The notes: generated by a model not told the origin, from the letters alone. Shown: positions 41,612 through 50,467, counted from the stretch's first letter. The stretch: DNA of 64,000 nucleotides from DASSBQ01 sp040981125 (GCA_040981125.1 JANRMQ010000003.1:248001-312000); one strand, 5' to 3'. Numbers and translations are program-made.

Positions 41612-41830
41612 CTATCCGCGCCAGGCGGGAACCGGATCAGCGGGCAGTGGGTCAGTGTCCTTTTGTGCCATGCCCGCGAAGACGGGCAGCCAAATGCTGT
41701 GCAGAAGGCCTTGCCTGGATTCCCGCTCCCGCTTCCTCGAGGACAAGCTCCGTGGGAATGACAGGCTGCAGTGCGTCTGATGGCAAACCGGCCCACCACT
41801 GTCCAGCGCGGCGTCTTGCCTTGGCGGAAA
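41612..41830 (-). repeat. Dispersed intergenic repeat, copy 2 (inverted relative to copy 1)
   Basis: Reading the minus strand, this block matches 27590-27805 along almost its whole length. GGTGGGCCGGTTTGCCATCA, GCTTGTCCTCGAGGAAGCGG, GCGGGAATCCAG and CACTGACCC are conserved. It sits directly before the HEAT-cluster promoter region. Confidence 0.8.
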
Positions 41831-41878
41831 ATGGCATGTTAACTTACCTATCCCCCTGGGAAGGAAAGGAAAGCCCCT

Positions 41879-42928
41879 GTGTTTATGCGACGATCTTCTC
41901 GATTTTCTCTCATACACTTGTTTCGCGGCCTGGCGATGATCATGCTGTTCTTATCGGCGCCGACCATGGGCCCCGCCGACCTGTTTGCCGCGCGCGGCAG
42001 CGGGGAAATACCGCCCCCAACCGCGGCGGAAACCGAACATGTGATCCTCTTTGTCCTCGAAGGGATCGGACAGGACTCCTTGAAGGGCGGCGCGATGCCG
42101 GTGCTGAGCAAATTGATCAGCGACGGGTCCGTAACGTGGTCGGCCACAGCCGTGAAGCCGGCATTACGACTTCCGCTCATGGCGTCGATCATTACCGGGC
42201 TTCCCGCCGATCGCCACGGCATCACCTGGAACACGTTCGAGTTTAGCCGAGGCTACCCGCGAGCCCCGACGGTGTTCGACTATCTCGATCTCAGCGGGGG
42301 GCGGGACAGCGCAATCTTTTTCATGGATGAATCGTTGTATCAGCTGGCGAAACCCGAGCCTTATACGGACTACCAGATGTGCGGGCCGTTGCGGCCGGAA
42401 TGCAACACGGCCAAGCTGATCAGCTATGTTCGCGACTATTTCAAAAAGGCGACGAGCGGGCATGGTCATGGCCATGCTATTTTGTCCCTACCCCATTTTT
42501 TAGTGATCCATTTGCCGGCGGCAGGCCGAGCCGGAGAAGCCCAGGGATGGAACTCGCCGGACTATGGTGAATCTGTGAAGACCGTCGATAAGGCCATGGG
42601 GTCTGTGCTGGATTTATACCGAGAACTGGGGCTTTTGAAGCGGACGACGGTCTTCGTGACCTCGTTGAGCGCCAAGGGTGAAGCGAGCATTTCGGCGGGT
42701 GAAGTACAGGGCGAACAAAGCGGAGAAGCCCCGCGAATCCCTTGGATTGCGTCGGGAGTGGGCATCAAGAAGGGCCACTCGATCAGCCAGCCGGTCTCCA
42801 TCATCGATACCGGGGCCACCGTGATGCGGGCGCTTGGCCTGGAAACCCACACCGAATGGGACAGTCACGCCGTCGAAGAGATTTTCAAGACCGCTTCATC
42901 GAATCACGGGTCAACCAAACATCCTTGA
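41879..42928 (+). CDS. Alkaline-phosphatase-superfamily protein, predicted inactive
   Basis: A 349-residue secreted protein with a hydrophobic start (LFRGLAMIMLFLSAPTMG). The fold landmarks are HVILFVLEGIGQDSL (the usual metal Asp is Glu), PLMASIITGLPADRHGI (the NPP-type loop, but the catalytic Thr place is Arg) and PWIASGVGIKKGH with SIIDTGATVMRALGL. The usual DHGM metal motif is replaced by LSAKGE. Most catalytic residues are lost, so it may bind ligands only. It heads a seven-gene same-strand cluster with the HEAT proteins. GTG 41879 follows AAGGAAAGG; an in-frame ATG is at 41885. Confidence 0.75.
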   Translation: MFMRRSSRFSLIHLFRGLAMIMLFLSAPTMGPADLFAARGSGEIPPPTAAETEHVILFVLEGIGQDSLKGGAMPVLSKLISDGSVTWSATAVKPALRLPLMASIITGLPADRHGITWNTFEFSRGYPRAPTVFDYLDLSGGRDSAIFFMDESLYQLAKPEPYTDYQMCGPLRPECNTAKLISYVRDYFKKATSGHGHGHAILSLPHFLVIHLPAAGRAGEAQGWNSPDYGESVKTVDKAMGSVLDLYRELGLLKRTTVFVTSLSAKGEASISAGEVQGEQSGEAPRIPWIASGVGIKKGHSISQPVSIIDTGATVMRALGLETHTEWDSHAVEEIFKTASSNHGSTKHP

Positions 42929-42940
42929 GAAAATGACGAC

Positions 42941-43393
42941 ATGGATTGTCTTCTTGTGGGCTTGAAAAAAGGTCGGGCGGTTTGGTTCTTGATTGGCATG
43001 ATGAGCTTGGTCGGCCTGGCGGCGGAAGCGGCTCCGCCTGCCGCCTATACACGGGAGCATGCGATCGTATTCGATGCCACGGCCTTGACCCCCCCGACAT
43101 GGTGGCAGGTGCCTGGTGTGACGCCGATGATCATGACCATGGATCCTGAAAGCTCGGATGCCTATCGCACGACCGATCGCCGAGAACTCAAACTCAAACC
43201 GGGTCAATACAAATTCGGCACCTTTACGTTCGACTTTCCCTTCACGGTGTTGCTCGACGGGAAGGTCGATTTCGCGAAATCGTTGGACCAGTGTGTCGAG
43301 GGACGGGGCACCCAAACCTTGACGGTCCGCTGTAGCCGTACATATCCGTATGGGGGCAAGCGCGACAATTATTACAAGGAAGTACCGAGGTGA
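42941..43393 (+). CDS. Small secreted protein of unknown function
   Basis: A 150-residue protein with a signal peptide (AVWFLIGMMSLVGLAAEAAPP). The mature part has short strands: AIVFDATALTPPTWWQVPGVTPMIMTMD, then RRELKLKPGQYKFGTFTFDFPFTVLLDG. The latter looks like a cupredoxin-type or Ig-like beta-sandwich without metal ligands. Two Cys near the end (CVEG and VRCSR) could pair. It lies 12 bp after the inactive phosphatase gene and three bases before the first HEAT gene. Confidence 0.55.
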   Translation: MDCLLVGLKKGRAVWFLIGMMSLVGLAAEAAPPAAYTREHAIVFDATALTPPTWWQVPGVTPMIMTMDPESSDAYRTTDRRELKLKPGQYKFGTFTFDFPFTVLLDGKVDFAKSLDQCVEGRGTQTLTVRCSRTYPYGGKRDNYYKEVPR

Positions 43394-43396
43394 ATT

Positions 43397-44770
43397 ATGG
43401 CGCAGGCTCTTGATGATTTACTGGAAGCGCTGGAGGACGTGGACGATGCTACCCGCGAGGAAGCGGCTAAAGCGCTTGCGGAGCGAGCCGATCCCAGCAC
43501 GCTGGATTCTTTGGTCAGCGCGTGTGGAGATGACTATTGGTCGGTGCGGTCCCATGCCGGGTGGGGAGCCGCCAAGATCGGCGGCCAGAAAGCGATCGAA
43601 GCCCTGATCGGCTTGTTCAACGATCCGATCATGGAGGTCCGGAACGAGGCTGTCGCCGCAGCCGCCCATATGGGAGCCGCGGTGGTGGATCGGTTGATCG
43701 CCGCCATGAAGGACGAGCGGTGGCGGGTTCGCGAACATGCAGCCAAGGCTTGTGGAGATCTGCGCGATACGCGTGCCGTCGAGGCGCTGCTGTTTGCCTG
43801 CCGCGATCGCGACGGCGCCGTCAAAAGCGCCGCGGCCGAGGCGCTGGGAAAGATCGGAGATCCCAAAGCGGTGCCGGCGTTGATCAAATTGTTCCGCGAC
43901 TCTTCCAAAACGGTGCGCGAGACGGCCGGGACGGCGCTCGTCTATATCGGGCAGGCTTCCGTCGATCCGCTGATCGACAGCTTAAAGGACAAGGATTTCG
44001 TCGTGCGCTGCCACGCGGCCAGGGCGCTTGGAGGCATGACGACCGACTACCAGATCGGCCGGAGCTGGGTGAGGGAGCCTAAAGTCGTGGACGCGCTGAT
44101 CGCGATGCTGAAGGACCCCGATCGAGCCGTTCGGGAAGATGCGACCATTGCTCTGGGGATGATCGGCGACCCGAGGGCGATCGATGCCCTCATGGAGGCG
44201 ATGAAGGACGGAGCAGTCAAACGCCATGCGATTGCCTCGCTGGGCATGATCGGAGATCCACGGGCGCTGCCGGTGGTGTTGGACGCGTTGAAAGGCAAAG
44301 GCATCAAGCAGGCCGGAACCCCGACCCCCGGCTGCATCGTGAGTGAAGACGCTTTTATCAAGGAAGCCGCGGCCACCGCCTTGGGTCATTTCCGCGACCC
44401 TCGCGTCATTCCGGATCTGATCATGCTGCTGAAAGACGGCGTCCTGCGTGAAAAGGCCGCCAGCGCCCTCGTCTTGATCGGGGACGCCGCGATTGAACCG
44501 TTGGTGTCGTTTCTTCACGATCCAAAAGCCTCCGAGGTAGAGAGCGAAGGGGAACGGGTGCTGTCGTACGCGTCCGTTCGTTTGAGTGCCAAAGACGCGC
44601 TCCGGTTGCTCGTGCTCGAAACGTTGGAGAAATTAGGGTGGACTCCACCGCTGGATGAATCGGCGATCGACTCGAGCCAGACGGACAATTTGCGGGTGAA
44701 TCAACCGCTGGGAGATACCGGCCGTTTTGGTCCGAGCGGCGACATCGCCCGCGGCGGCCGGCCGGTTTGA
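43397..44770 (+). CDS. HEAT/PBS-lyase-repeat protein 1
   Basis: A 457-residue all-helical repeat protein with about 11 units of about 31 residues. Typical units are DERWRVREHAAKACGDLRD and DPDRAVREDATIALGMIGD. One unit (about residue 220) carries an insert before KVVDAL. Another (about 290-315) has a Cys-bearing insert, GTPTPGCIVSEDAF. The end has TLEKLGWTPP. It shows no signal peptide, so it is probably a cytoplasmic scaffold. GAGGTGA lies seven bases before the ATG. It is the first of five HEAT genes in a row. Confidence 0.85.
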   Translation: MAQALDDLLEALEDVDDATREEAAKALAERADPSTLDSLVSACGDDYWSVRSHAGWGAAKIGGQKAIEALIGLFNDPIMEVRNEAVAAAAHMGAAVVDRLIAAMKDERWRVREHAAKACGDLRDTRAVEALLFACRDRDGAVKSAAAEALGKIGDPKAVPALIKLFRDSSKTVRETAGTALVYIGQASVDPLIDSLKDKDFVVRCHAARALGGMTTDYQIGRSWVREPKVVDALIAMLKDPDRAVREDATIALGMIGDPRAIDALMEAMKDGAVKRHAIASLGMIGDPRALPVVLDALKGKGIKQAGTPTPGCIVSEDAFIKEAAATALGHFRDPRVIPDLIMLLKDGVLREKAASALVLIGDAAIEPLVSFLHDPKASEVESEGERVLSYASVRLSAKDALRLLVLETLEKLGWTPPLDESAIDSSQTDNLRVNQPLGDTGRFGPSGDIARGGRPV

Positions 44771-44786
44771 CGATACGTACCCTGCA

Positions 44787-45893
44787 ATGGGCAACGGGAA
44801 AGGTGAACTCGTGGCCGATCCGGTGGTCGAGCAGATCGCAGCGTTACAGGATGAAGACTGGGCTGTTCGAGAGGATGCCGCGGCGGCGCTGGGCCGACTC
44901 AAGGACGTCCGGGCGGTTCTTCCCCTGACGGTTCTGCTTCGCGATGAGGACCGAGCTGTCCGCCAGGCGGCAATCGGCGCGCTGCTTTCCCTCGGCGAGC
45001 CGGCTGTAGAGGCGCTCGGCCATTGTCTTGCCGAGACACCGTTACAGGTTCAGGAGGCCGCCTCGGAAATTCTCGCCGGCATCGGTGATGCCCGTGTCTT
45101 CGACCCCCTGGTGAAGAGTTTGGTCAGCCCCGATTGGATCGTTCGGATGCATGCGGCCAAGGCATTGGGACGCATCGGGGACCCGCGGGCGGTTCCGTCG
45201 CTGGTGCCGCTGTTGCAAGACAAGGTCAAGGCCGTCCGGGAAGAAACGGCCGGCGCGCTGGCCGCGATCGGCGCCGCGTCGATTCCCTCTCTGGTACAGG
45301 CGCTCCGGCATGAGGAATGGCTGGTGCGGCTGCATGCGGTGGAGGCGCTCGGCAAGCTGAAATCCCCGGATGCAGTCGAACCCCTATTGTTTGCGCTGTT
45401 TAATGACCGTGATTCCGCGATTAGAGAAGATGTCGTTCGGGCGCTGGGAGACATCGGTCATGCCGAAGCCGTGGACTTTCTCTTTCAGGTCATCGAAGAG
45501 CCGGGTTTGCGACCTCTGGTGGTAGAGGCTCTGGGAAAAATCAAGGATGGCCGGGCTGTCCCGGTATTGCAGGAAATTGTGGCCGGCAAATGCCGGCCGG
45601 AAGCAAGCCGCTCCGTGACAGGCTGCGGCGACCAGTGGAGCGAAGAGATGTTGACGATGGGCATCGCCGTGCGCGCCTTGGGACTTATTCGTGACGAGGG
45701 GGCGATTCCGACATTGCTCTCGGCGTTGGGCAATACGGTGACGAGGTCGGAAGCAGCGGCCGCCCTCACCCAGTTCGGACCCGTGGTCATTCCCTCGCTC
45801 CTTCCCATGCTGGCTCGGGAGTCCGATGAGAATATTCGCTACCATGTCAGGGAGACGTTGACGGCGATCGGGTGGCGACCAGGACGGGTGTGA
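44787..45893 (+). CDS. HEAT/PBS-lyase-repeat protein 2
   Basis: About 368 residues from ATG 44787; a GTG at 44811 follows AAAGGTG and is another candidate. About 11 HEAT units are seen, such as DEDWAVREDAAAALGRLKD and HEEWLVRLHAVEALGKLKS. An insert with two Cys (CRPEASRSVTGCGDQWSEE, about 265-285) matches the place and flavour of the insert in protein 1. The C-terminus is TLTAIGWRPG, like that of protein 1. It ends with a one-base overlap onto the next gene. Confidence 0.83.
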   Translation: MGNGKGELVADPVVEQIAALQDEDWAVREDAAAALGRLKDVRAVLPLTVLLRDEDRAVRQAAIGALLSLGEPAVEALGHCLAETPLQVQEAASEILAGIGDARVFDPLVKSLVSPDWIVRMHAAKALGRIGDPRAVPSLVPLLQDKVKAVREETAGALAAIGAASIPSLVQALRHEEWLVRLHAVEALGKLKSPDAVEPLLFALFNDRDSAIREDVVRALGDIGHAEAVDFLFQVIEEPGLRPLVVEALGKIKDGRAVPVLQEIVAGKCRPEASRSVTGCGDQWSEEMLTMGIAVRALGLIRDEGAIPTLLSALGNTVTRSEAAAALTQFGPVVIPSLLPMLARESDENIRYHVRETLTAIGWRPGRV

Positions 45894-46993
45894 TGCCTAA
45901 AGAAACGATCGAAACATTGGTGCTCGAATTGGTCCATGAGGAGGAATGGCGCCGCATGCGGGCCACCGCCGCCTGTCTTGCCGGCGGCCCGCGCGCCGTG
46001 CGCGCCTTGGTCCAGGTTTTGGGAAGCGGGCAGGCGCCGCTCAAGATTGAAGCAGCCGGGATGCTGGCGCGGATGAAGGATCCGGCGGCCGGCGTTCCCT
46101 TGGTCGGATTGCTCAATGATCCGGAAGAAGGGGTTCGCCGGGCAGGAGCGGCGGCGCTGGAGCAGATGGCCGGCGTACTGGATGAGGCCACCGCCGCGGC
46201 GCTGGCGCAACAGCTCTATGCTTTGCAGAGCGAGGAAGGCAAGCAATTAGTCAGGCAATTACTTGGTGTCGTTCCGAACGCGATTGCGCCCCTGTGTGAC
46301 ATGCTGAAACATCCCGAGCCGGAGGCCCAACTCACGGCCGCCACGATCCTTGAGCATCTGCTCGATCCCCGGTCCGCCGACGGATTTATCGATGCCATGA
46401 GCAGCCCGCACGTGTGTGACATCGCCGTTCGGACCCTGAAGAAGCTGGGCGCCATCCGGGATCGTATTGATTCGGCGTTCAACGCCTTGCGCGATGTCGA
46501 AGGCGCCAGCGAGCGGGAAGAGGCCCGCATGGCGACGGTGATCGAGCTGCTCAATATCGGCCGGCCCAGCGTCGAAATTTTGATTGAGTATCTGGAGGAT
46601 GAAGACTGGGTTGTGCGCGAAGCGGCAGCGGATCTGCTCGGCATGATCGCGGATGTTCGCGCTGTCGTCCCGCTGATGAGGCGCATGGAGGTGGACAAGG
46701 ATACGGGCGTGAAGGAGTACGCCCTCAAATCGTTGGGGTTGATCGGGGATCCTCGACCGGCGCAACTGTATCTGGAAGCCATCCCGATTCGTCCGCTTCG
46801 GGTCTTCGCCATGGAAGCCTTAGCCAAGGTGAAAGACGTCGAAGTATTGCGGCCCCACGCGGAGTTGTTCAACAAATTGCGCACCGACCGCGACGGGCTC
46901 GTGGCCTATAGCGCGGGACTCATCGCCGATAAACTGGCGGCATTGGAAAGCATGGAGGCGGTGACACCGTCGGGACAGGATGAACATGAGTAA
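45893..46993 (+). CDS. HEAT/PBS-lyase-repeat protein 3
   Basis: About 366 residues. The ATG overlaps the stop of gene 2 by one base (TGATG), a strong coupling sign. The first half is weaker and more alpha-helical (RALVQVLGSGQAPLKIEAAGMLARMKD). Clear units return around EDEDWVVREAAADLLGMIAD and DKDTGVKEYALKSLGLIGD. It lacks the LGWxP ending seen in the other four proteins and ends with helical, polar sequence. It lies in the middle of the five-gene cluster. The exact function is unknown. Confidence 0.82.
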   Translation: MPKETIETLVLELVHEEEWRRMRATAACLAGGPRAVRALVQVLGSGQAPLKIEAAGMLARMKDPAAGVPLVGLLNDPEEGVRRAGAAALEQMAGVLDEATAAALAQQLYALQSEEGKQLVRQLLGVVPNAIAPLCDMLKHPEPEAQLTAATILEHLLDPRSADGFIDAMSSPHVCDIAVRTLKKLGAIRDRIDSAFNALRDVEGASEREEARMATVIELLNIGRPSVEILIEYLEDEDWVVREAAADLLGMIADVRAVVPLMRRMEVDKDTGVKEYALKSLGLIGDPRPAQLYLEAIPIRPLRVFAMEALAKVKDVEVLRPHAELFNKLRTDRDGLVAYSAGLIADKLAALESMEAVTPSGQDEHE

Positions 46994-47747
46994 CACCGAT
47001 CGTATTGAACAATTGATTTCGGCATTGCGCGACGAAAATGAAGCCCTGCGCGATCATGCGGTGGCCAGCCTCGGGCAAATGGGAGAAGGTGCTGTTCCCC
47101 AGTTGATCGGATTGATGGCCGACGAAGATGTCGTCATCCGGGAGGCGGCGGCCAGTGCGGTGGTGCGGATCGGCATTGGGGCGTTCGATCAATTGATTGA
47201 GGCCCTTACGGACGACGAATGGGCGATTCGCGAGCAAGCGGCGAACGCATTGGGGCGGCTGCGCGACTCACGGGCTGTTGCTCCGTTGGTTCACGCGTTG
47301 AAAGATCGAGATGGCGCCGTGCGCACCGCAGCCGTCTGGGCTTTGGAACGGATCGGCGATTCGGCCGCGGTTCCCGGCTTGATCGACGCGTTGGGAGACA
47401 GCACCCTGCGGGAGGATGTGGCGCGGGTGTTGAAGAAGGTCGGCGATCATCGGGCGGTCGATGCGCTGATCGAGGGGTTGCTGGGCAATAACTGGATGGT
47501 CCGGCGGCATGCCGCGGAAGCATTAGGCAAGATCGGCGACGTCCGGGCCAGCGATGCGTTGATCCATTCCCTGAAGGATGAAGATTGGCTGGTCCGCCGC
47601 AACGCCGCCGAGTCCCTTGCGCGATTGGGGGCCAAGCAGGCGATTGATCCGCTGCTGCCGTTGCTGGAAGATGAAAATACGATGGTGCAGGAAACCGTGG
47701 AAGGGGTCTTGGCAAGTCTGGGTTGGAAGCAGAATCCCGCCACCTAA
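46980..47747 (+). CDS. HEAT/PBS-lyase-repeat protein 4
   Basis: A 255-residue protein of about eight HEAT units (DDEWAIREQAANALGRLRD, DRDGAVRTAAVWALERIGD, DEDWLVRRNAAESLARLGA). It overlaps the previous gene by 14 bases. ATG 46980 and 46986 are both possible. The repeats here are the most regular of the five, close to the consensus of PBS-lyase HEAT units. The C-terminus is VLASLGWKQNP. It has no insert or signal peptide. The regularity suggests a scaffold that holds another protein. Confidence 0.85.
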   Translation: MNMSNTDRIEQLISALRDENEALRDHAVASLGQMGEGAVPQLIGLMADEDVVIREAAASAVVRIGIGAFDQLIEALTDDEWAIREQAANALGRLRDSRAVAPLVHALKDRDGAVRTAAVWALERIGDSAAVPGLIDALGDSTLREDVARVLKKVGDHRAVDALIEGLLGNNWMVRRHAAEALGKIGDVRASDALIHSLKDEDWLVRRNAAESLARLGAKQAIDPLLPLLEDENTMVQETVEGVLASLGWKQNPAT

Positions 47748-47768
47748 CCGGATAAAAGGAACACACTT

Positions 47769-48476
47769 ATGGCAGAAGAGACGCCGACGAAGTTGATTCA
47801 AATCGGTCCGAAAGGCGGACCCAAGAAGGACGGGTTCAATCTCGTGACGGAACGGGTCGTGGCGATCCACCCGGAGGCCAAGCAGATTGAAGTGGAACTG
47901 CTGGCCTATGACGGCAAGACGGTGGTGCTCGATGTGGGCGAGGAAGCCCTCGAAGACTTCGCCAAGCTGAAAGTCGGGGATGGCGCCACCATTCGCGTCG
48001 TCGAAGAGGGTGGCAAGCGCATCGCGAAGAGTTTCAGAGTCAGGGCGAAAGATCCGAATACCGCCAAGGCGGATGCCATGTTGCTGGATTTGAAAGATTC
48101 GCACTGGCTGAACCGCAAATATGCGGCGGAGGTGCTCGGAGATCTCAAAGATCCCCGGTCCGTCGGCCCGCTGGTCGAAGCGTTAATGGACGAAGTGGGC
48201 GATGTGCGCCAGCGGGCGTATGATTCGCTGATCAAAATCGGCGGGCCGACGGTCTCGTCACTGGTCCCGCTGCTCGTGTCGGAAGAGGACGAACTCCGGC
48301 AGTCGGTAACCGAGATCATCCGAAAGATCGGCAAGCCGGCCGTCGAACCGCTCGCCACCGCGCTGGCCGAAGCGGACGATCGTCTGAAAACCAGAATCAT
48401 GAAGGTTCTGGATCGGATGGGATACAAGCCCAAGAAGACTGAGACGAAAGCCGAGGAGACAAAGCTTCTCAGCTAG
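47769..48476 (+). CDS. N-terminal beta domain plus HEAT-repeat protein 5
   Basis: A 235-residue protein with two parts. Residues 1-95 are strand-rich and basic (KLIQIGPKGGPKKDGFNLV, QIEVELLAYDGKTVVLDVG, GDGATIRVVEEGGKRIAK), like a small beta-barrel of the OB/SH3 type. Residues about 100-225 hold about four HEAT units (DSHWLNRKYAAEVLGDLKD). The end has VLDRMGYKPKK, a variant of the LGWxP ending. It lies 21 bp after gene 4. The basic beta part could contact RNA or a protein partner. Confidence 0.8.
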   Translation: MAEETPTKLIQIGPKGGPKKDGFNLVTERVVAIHPEAKQIEVELLAYDGKTVVLDVGEEALEDFAKLKVGDGATIRVVEEGGKRIAKSFRVRAKDPNTAKADAMLLDLKDSHWLNRKYAAEVLGDLKDPRSVGPLVEALMDEVGDVRQRAYDSLIKIGGPTVSSLVPLLVSEEDELRQSVTEIIRKIGKPAVEPLATALAEADDRLKTRIMKVLDRMGYKPKKTETKAEETKLLS

Positions 48477-48564
48477 GTCCACGCGCGAAGAATAATGAGC
48501 GCCACGTTTGTGGACGCCGGCGGGTCGGTGAGCCGGCACTTCTTAAGGCTGGGCAAGGTTTTCG

Positions 48565-49884
48565 TCAGGCCACCGGACCTTTGGTGGGACGACCCACCGA
48601 GACATGCTGGAAACCGAACCCCACGACCCGGTCCGTATCATAGACATTGCGTAGATCGAGCAACAGGGGGCAGCGCATCGAGTTCTTGAGCCGTTCGAAA
48701 TCGAGATTCCGGAACTGGTTCCATTCCGTCATGAGGATCAAGCCGTCGGCCGCGTCCGCCACATCATACGTGTCTTTGCACGCGATCAGGCCCGGCAGCA
48801 ATTTGATGCTTTCTTCCATGGAGGCCGGATCATAGGCCTTGATGGAGGCTCCTTCCTTCATCAGCGCTTTCAAGATCGTCAGTGACGGCGCTTCGCGCAT
48901 GTCGTTCGTATTGGGCTTGAACGAGAGACCCAACACGCCGAAGGCTTTGCCCGCCAGGCCGCCCGCTGCGTCCCGGATCTTCTCGATCATCCTGAGGTGC
49001 TGCTCGTAATTAACTTTGGCTGCTGCGCTGGCTATCTGCAACGGAAAGCCGACCCGCTCGCCGGTCTGCACCAGGGCGGCCAGATCTTTGGGAAAACATG
49101 AGCCGCCGAATCCCGGACCCGCATGGAGGAATTTCGAGCCGATTCGATTATCCAGTCCCATCCCTCTAGACACGACCTGCACATCCGCGCCCACCCGTTC
49201 GCACACGGTTGCGACCTCGTTGATGAACGAGATTTTGACCGCCAGGAAAGCGTTCGAAGCGTACTTGATCATTTCAGCGGTCGGGATATCCGTCACCACG
49301 AAGGGAGTCTCGATAAGGTAAAGAGGCCGGTAGAGATCTGTCATGATCGCGACGGCCTGTTCGCTGTCGGCGCCGATGACGACACGATTGGGCCGCATGA
49401 AATCTTCAATGGCGGACCCTTCACGAAGGAATTCGGGATTCGAGACAATATCGAAACGAGACCGGCCGGACTGATTGGCTCTGATTACTTCCCGTAGCTT
49501 CTCACCGGTGCCGACAGGGACTGTGGATTTGGTTACAATGACCTTGTATCCGTTCATGTGACGGGCAATGCCCCGTCCCACCTCTTCCACGAACGAGAGA
49601 TCCGCGGAGCCGTCCGCCCGGGGCGGCGTGCCGACCGCGATGAAAATCACCAACGCTTTATCCACCGCTTTCGCTATGTCGGTCGAGAACGTCAAGCGAT
49701 GTTCCCTGATGCCTTTGGCGACCAACTCCGTGATGCCGGGCTCGAAAAATGGGACTTCGCCTTTCTCGAGCATGGCGATGCGGCCGGCATCGGTGTCCAT
49801 GCAAGTGACATTCACACCGAATTCCGCAAAGCAGGCCCCTGTCACTAGACCGACATATCCGGTTCCGATTACGCTGATATGCAT
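48565..49884 (-). CDS. ugd: UDP-glucose 6-dehydrogenase
   Basis: A 439-residue NAD-dependent enzyme that oxidises UDP-glucose twice to UDP-glucuronate. The N-terminal motif is GTGYVGLVTGACFAEFG. The catalytic Cys lies in GFGGSCFPKDL (about residue 257), the Thr/Glu/Lys region TKSTVPVGTG (about 120) is conserved, and the C-terminal domain carries GLSFKPNTNDMREAPS. GAGGAGGTT lies upstream of ATG 49884. It could supply the uronate used by the epimerase (20586-21611) and the dehydrogenase fusion (18927-20570). Confidence 0.95.
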   Translation of the reverse strand: MHISVIGTGYVGLVTGACFAEFGVNVTCMDTDAGRIAMLEKGEVPFFEPGITELVAKGIREHRLTFSTDIAKAVDKALVIFIAVGTPPRADGSADLSFVEEVGRGIARHMNGYKVIVTKSTVPVGTGEKLREVIRANQSGRSRFDIVSNPEFLREGSAIEDFMRPNRVVIGADSEQAVAIMTDLYRPLYLIETPFVVTDIPTAEMIKYASNAFLAVKISFINEVATVCERVGADVQVVSRGMGLDNRIGSKFLHAGPGFGGSCFPKDLAALVQTGERVGFPLQIASAAAKVNYEQHLRMIEKIRDAAGGLAGKAFGVLGLSFKPNTNDMREAPSLTILKALMKEGASIKAYDPASMEESIKLLPGLIACKDTYDVADAADGLILMTEWNQFRNLDFERLKNSMRCPLLLDLRNVYDTDRVVGFGFQHVSVGRPTKGPVA

Positions 49885-49937
49885 GGGGCCCGAACCTCCT
49901 CGATAGATATGGACTGCACGGCAAAAAAATCGTCGTC

Positions 49938-49967
49938 AGTATAGCAACGCCCACCACGATCGGGCAA
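49938..49967 (-). promoter_or_regulatory. Promoter of ugd
   Basis: On the minus strand TTGCCC (49962-49967) and TATACT (49938-49943) with an 18-bp spacer, about 50 bp before the ugd ATG. Confidence 0.6.
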
Positions 49968-50056
49968 TCAAATCCTGCCTATCCGCGTGGAGAAGAGAAT
50001 TGCAGATTGTCCGCCGGCTCAGTAGAATTGTGCGCTCTGATCACGGAGGTTCAAAA

Positions 50057-50467
50057 ATGGCCACACAGACCGGTCCAATCCTGCGTCCGCTCGCCATAAT
50101 GATGCGGCCCGTCAACAAGACCGTCGGGCCGGATGAGACCTTGCTGACGGCCGCGCAGCATATGCGGGACGGCCGTGTCGGCGCGCTCTTGGTATTCGAT
50201 GGGGGCCGGTTCATCGGGGTGGTCAGCGAGGCGGACTTGGTGCGGAAAGCGATGGCGAATGGATTTCAGGCGGCGGAAGTGCTGGTCCGGTCGGTCATGA
50301 GCGCCCCTGTCGTGACGATAGATATCGGTCGTTCGGCGCACGATGCGAGCGATTTGATGGCCGAGCGGGGAATCCGGCATCTGGCTGTAAGCGAGGAGGG
50401 CGTCATCGTGGGGATGGTTTCGGTCCGTGATTTGTTGCGGTATTTTAAGAATTGGGGGACTCTGTGA
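50057..50467 (+). CDS. Two-CBS-domain protein
   Basis: A 136-residue protein with a CBS pair. The first CBS covers about residues 12-65 (MMRPVNKTVGPDETLLTAAQHM, GRFIGVVSEADLVRKAM) and the second about 78-132 (MSAPVVTIDIGRSAHDASDLM, VIVGMVSVRDLLRYF). Such stand-alone proteins sense adenine nucleotides and regulate a partner. CGGAGGTTCAAAA directly precedes ATG 50057. It is divergent from ugd. The partner is unknown. Confidence 0.86.
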   Translation: MATQTGPILRPLAIMMRPVNKTVGPDETLLTAAQHMRDGRVGALLVFDGGRFIGVVSEADLVRKAMANGFQAAEVLVRSVMSAPVVTIDIGRSAHDASDLMAERGIRHLAVSEEGVIVGMVSVRDLLRYFKNWGTL

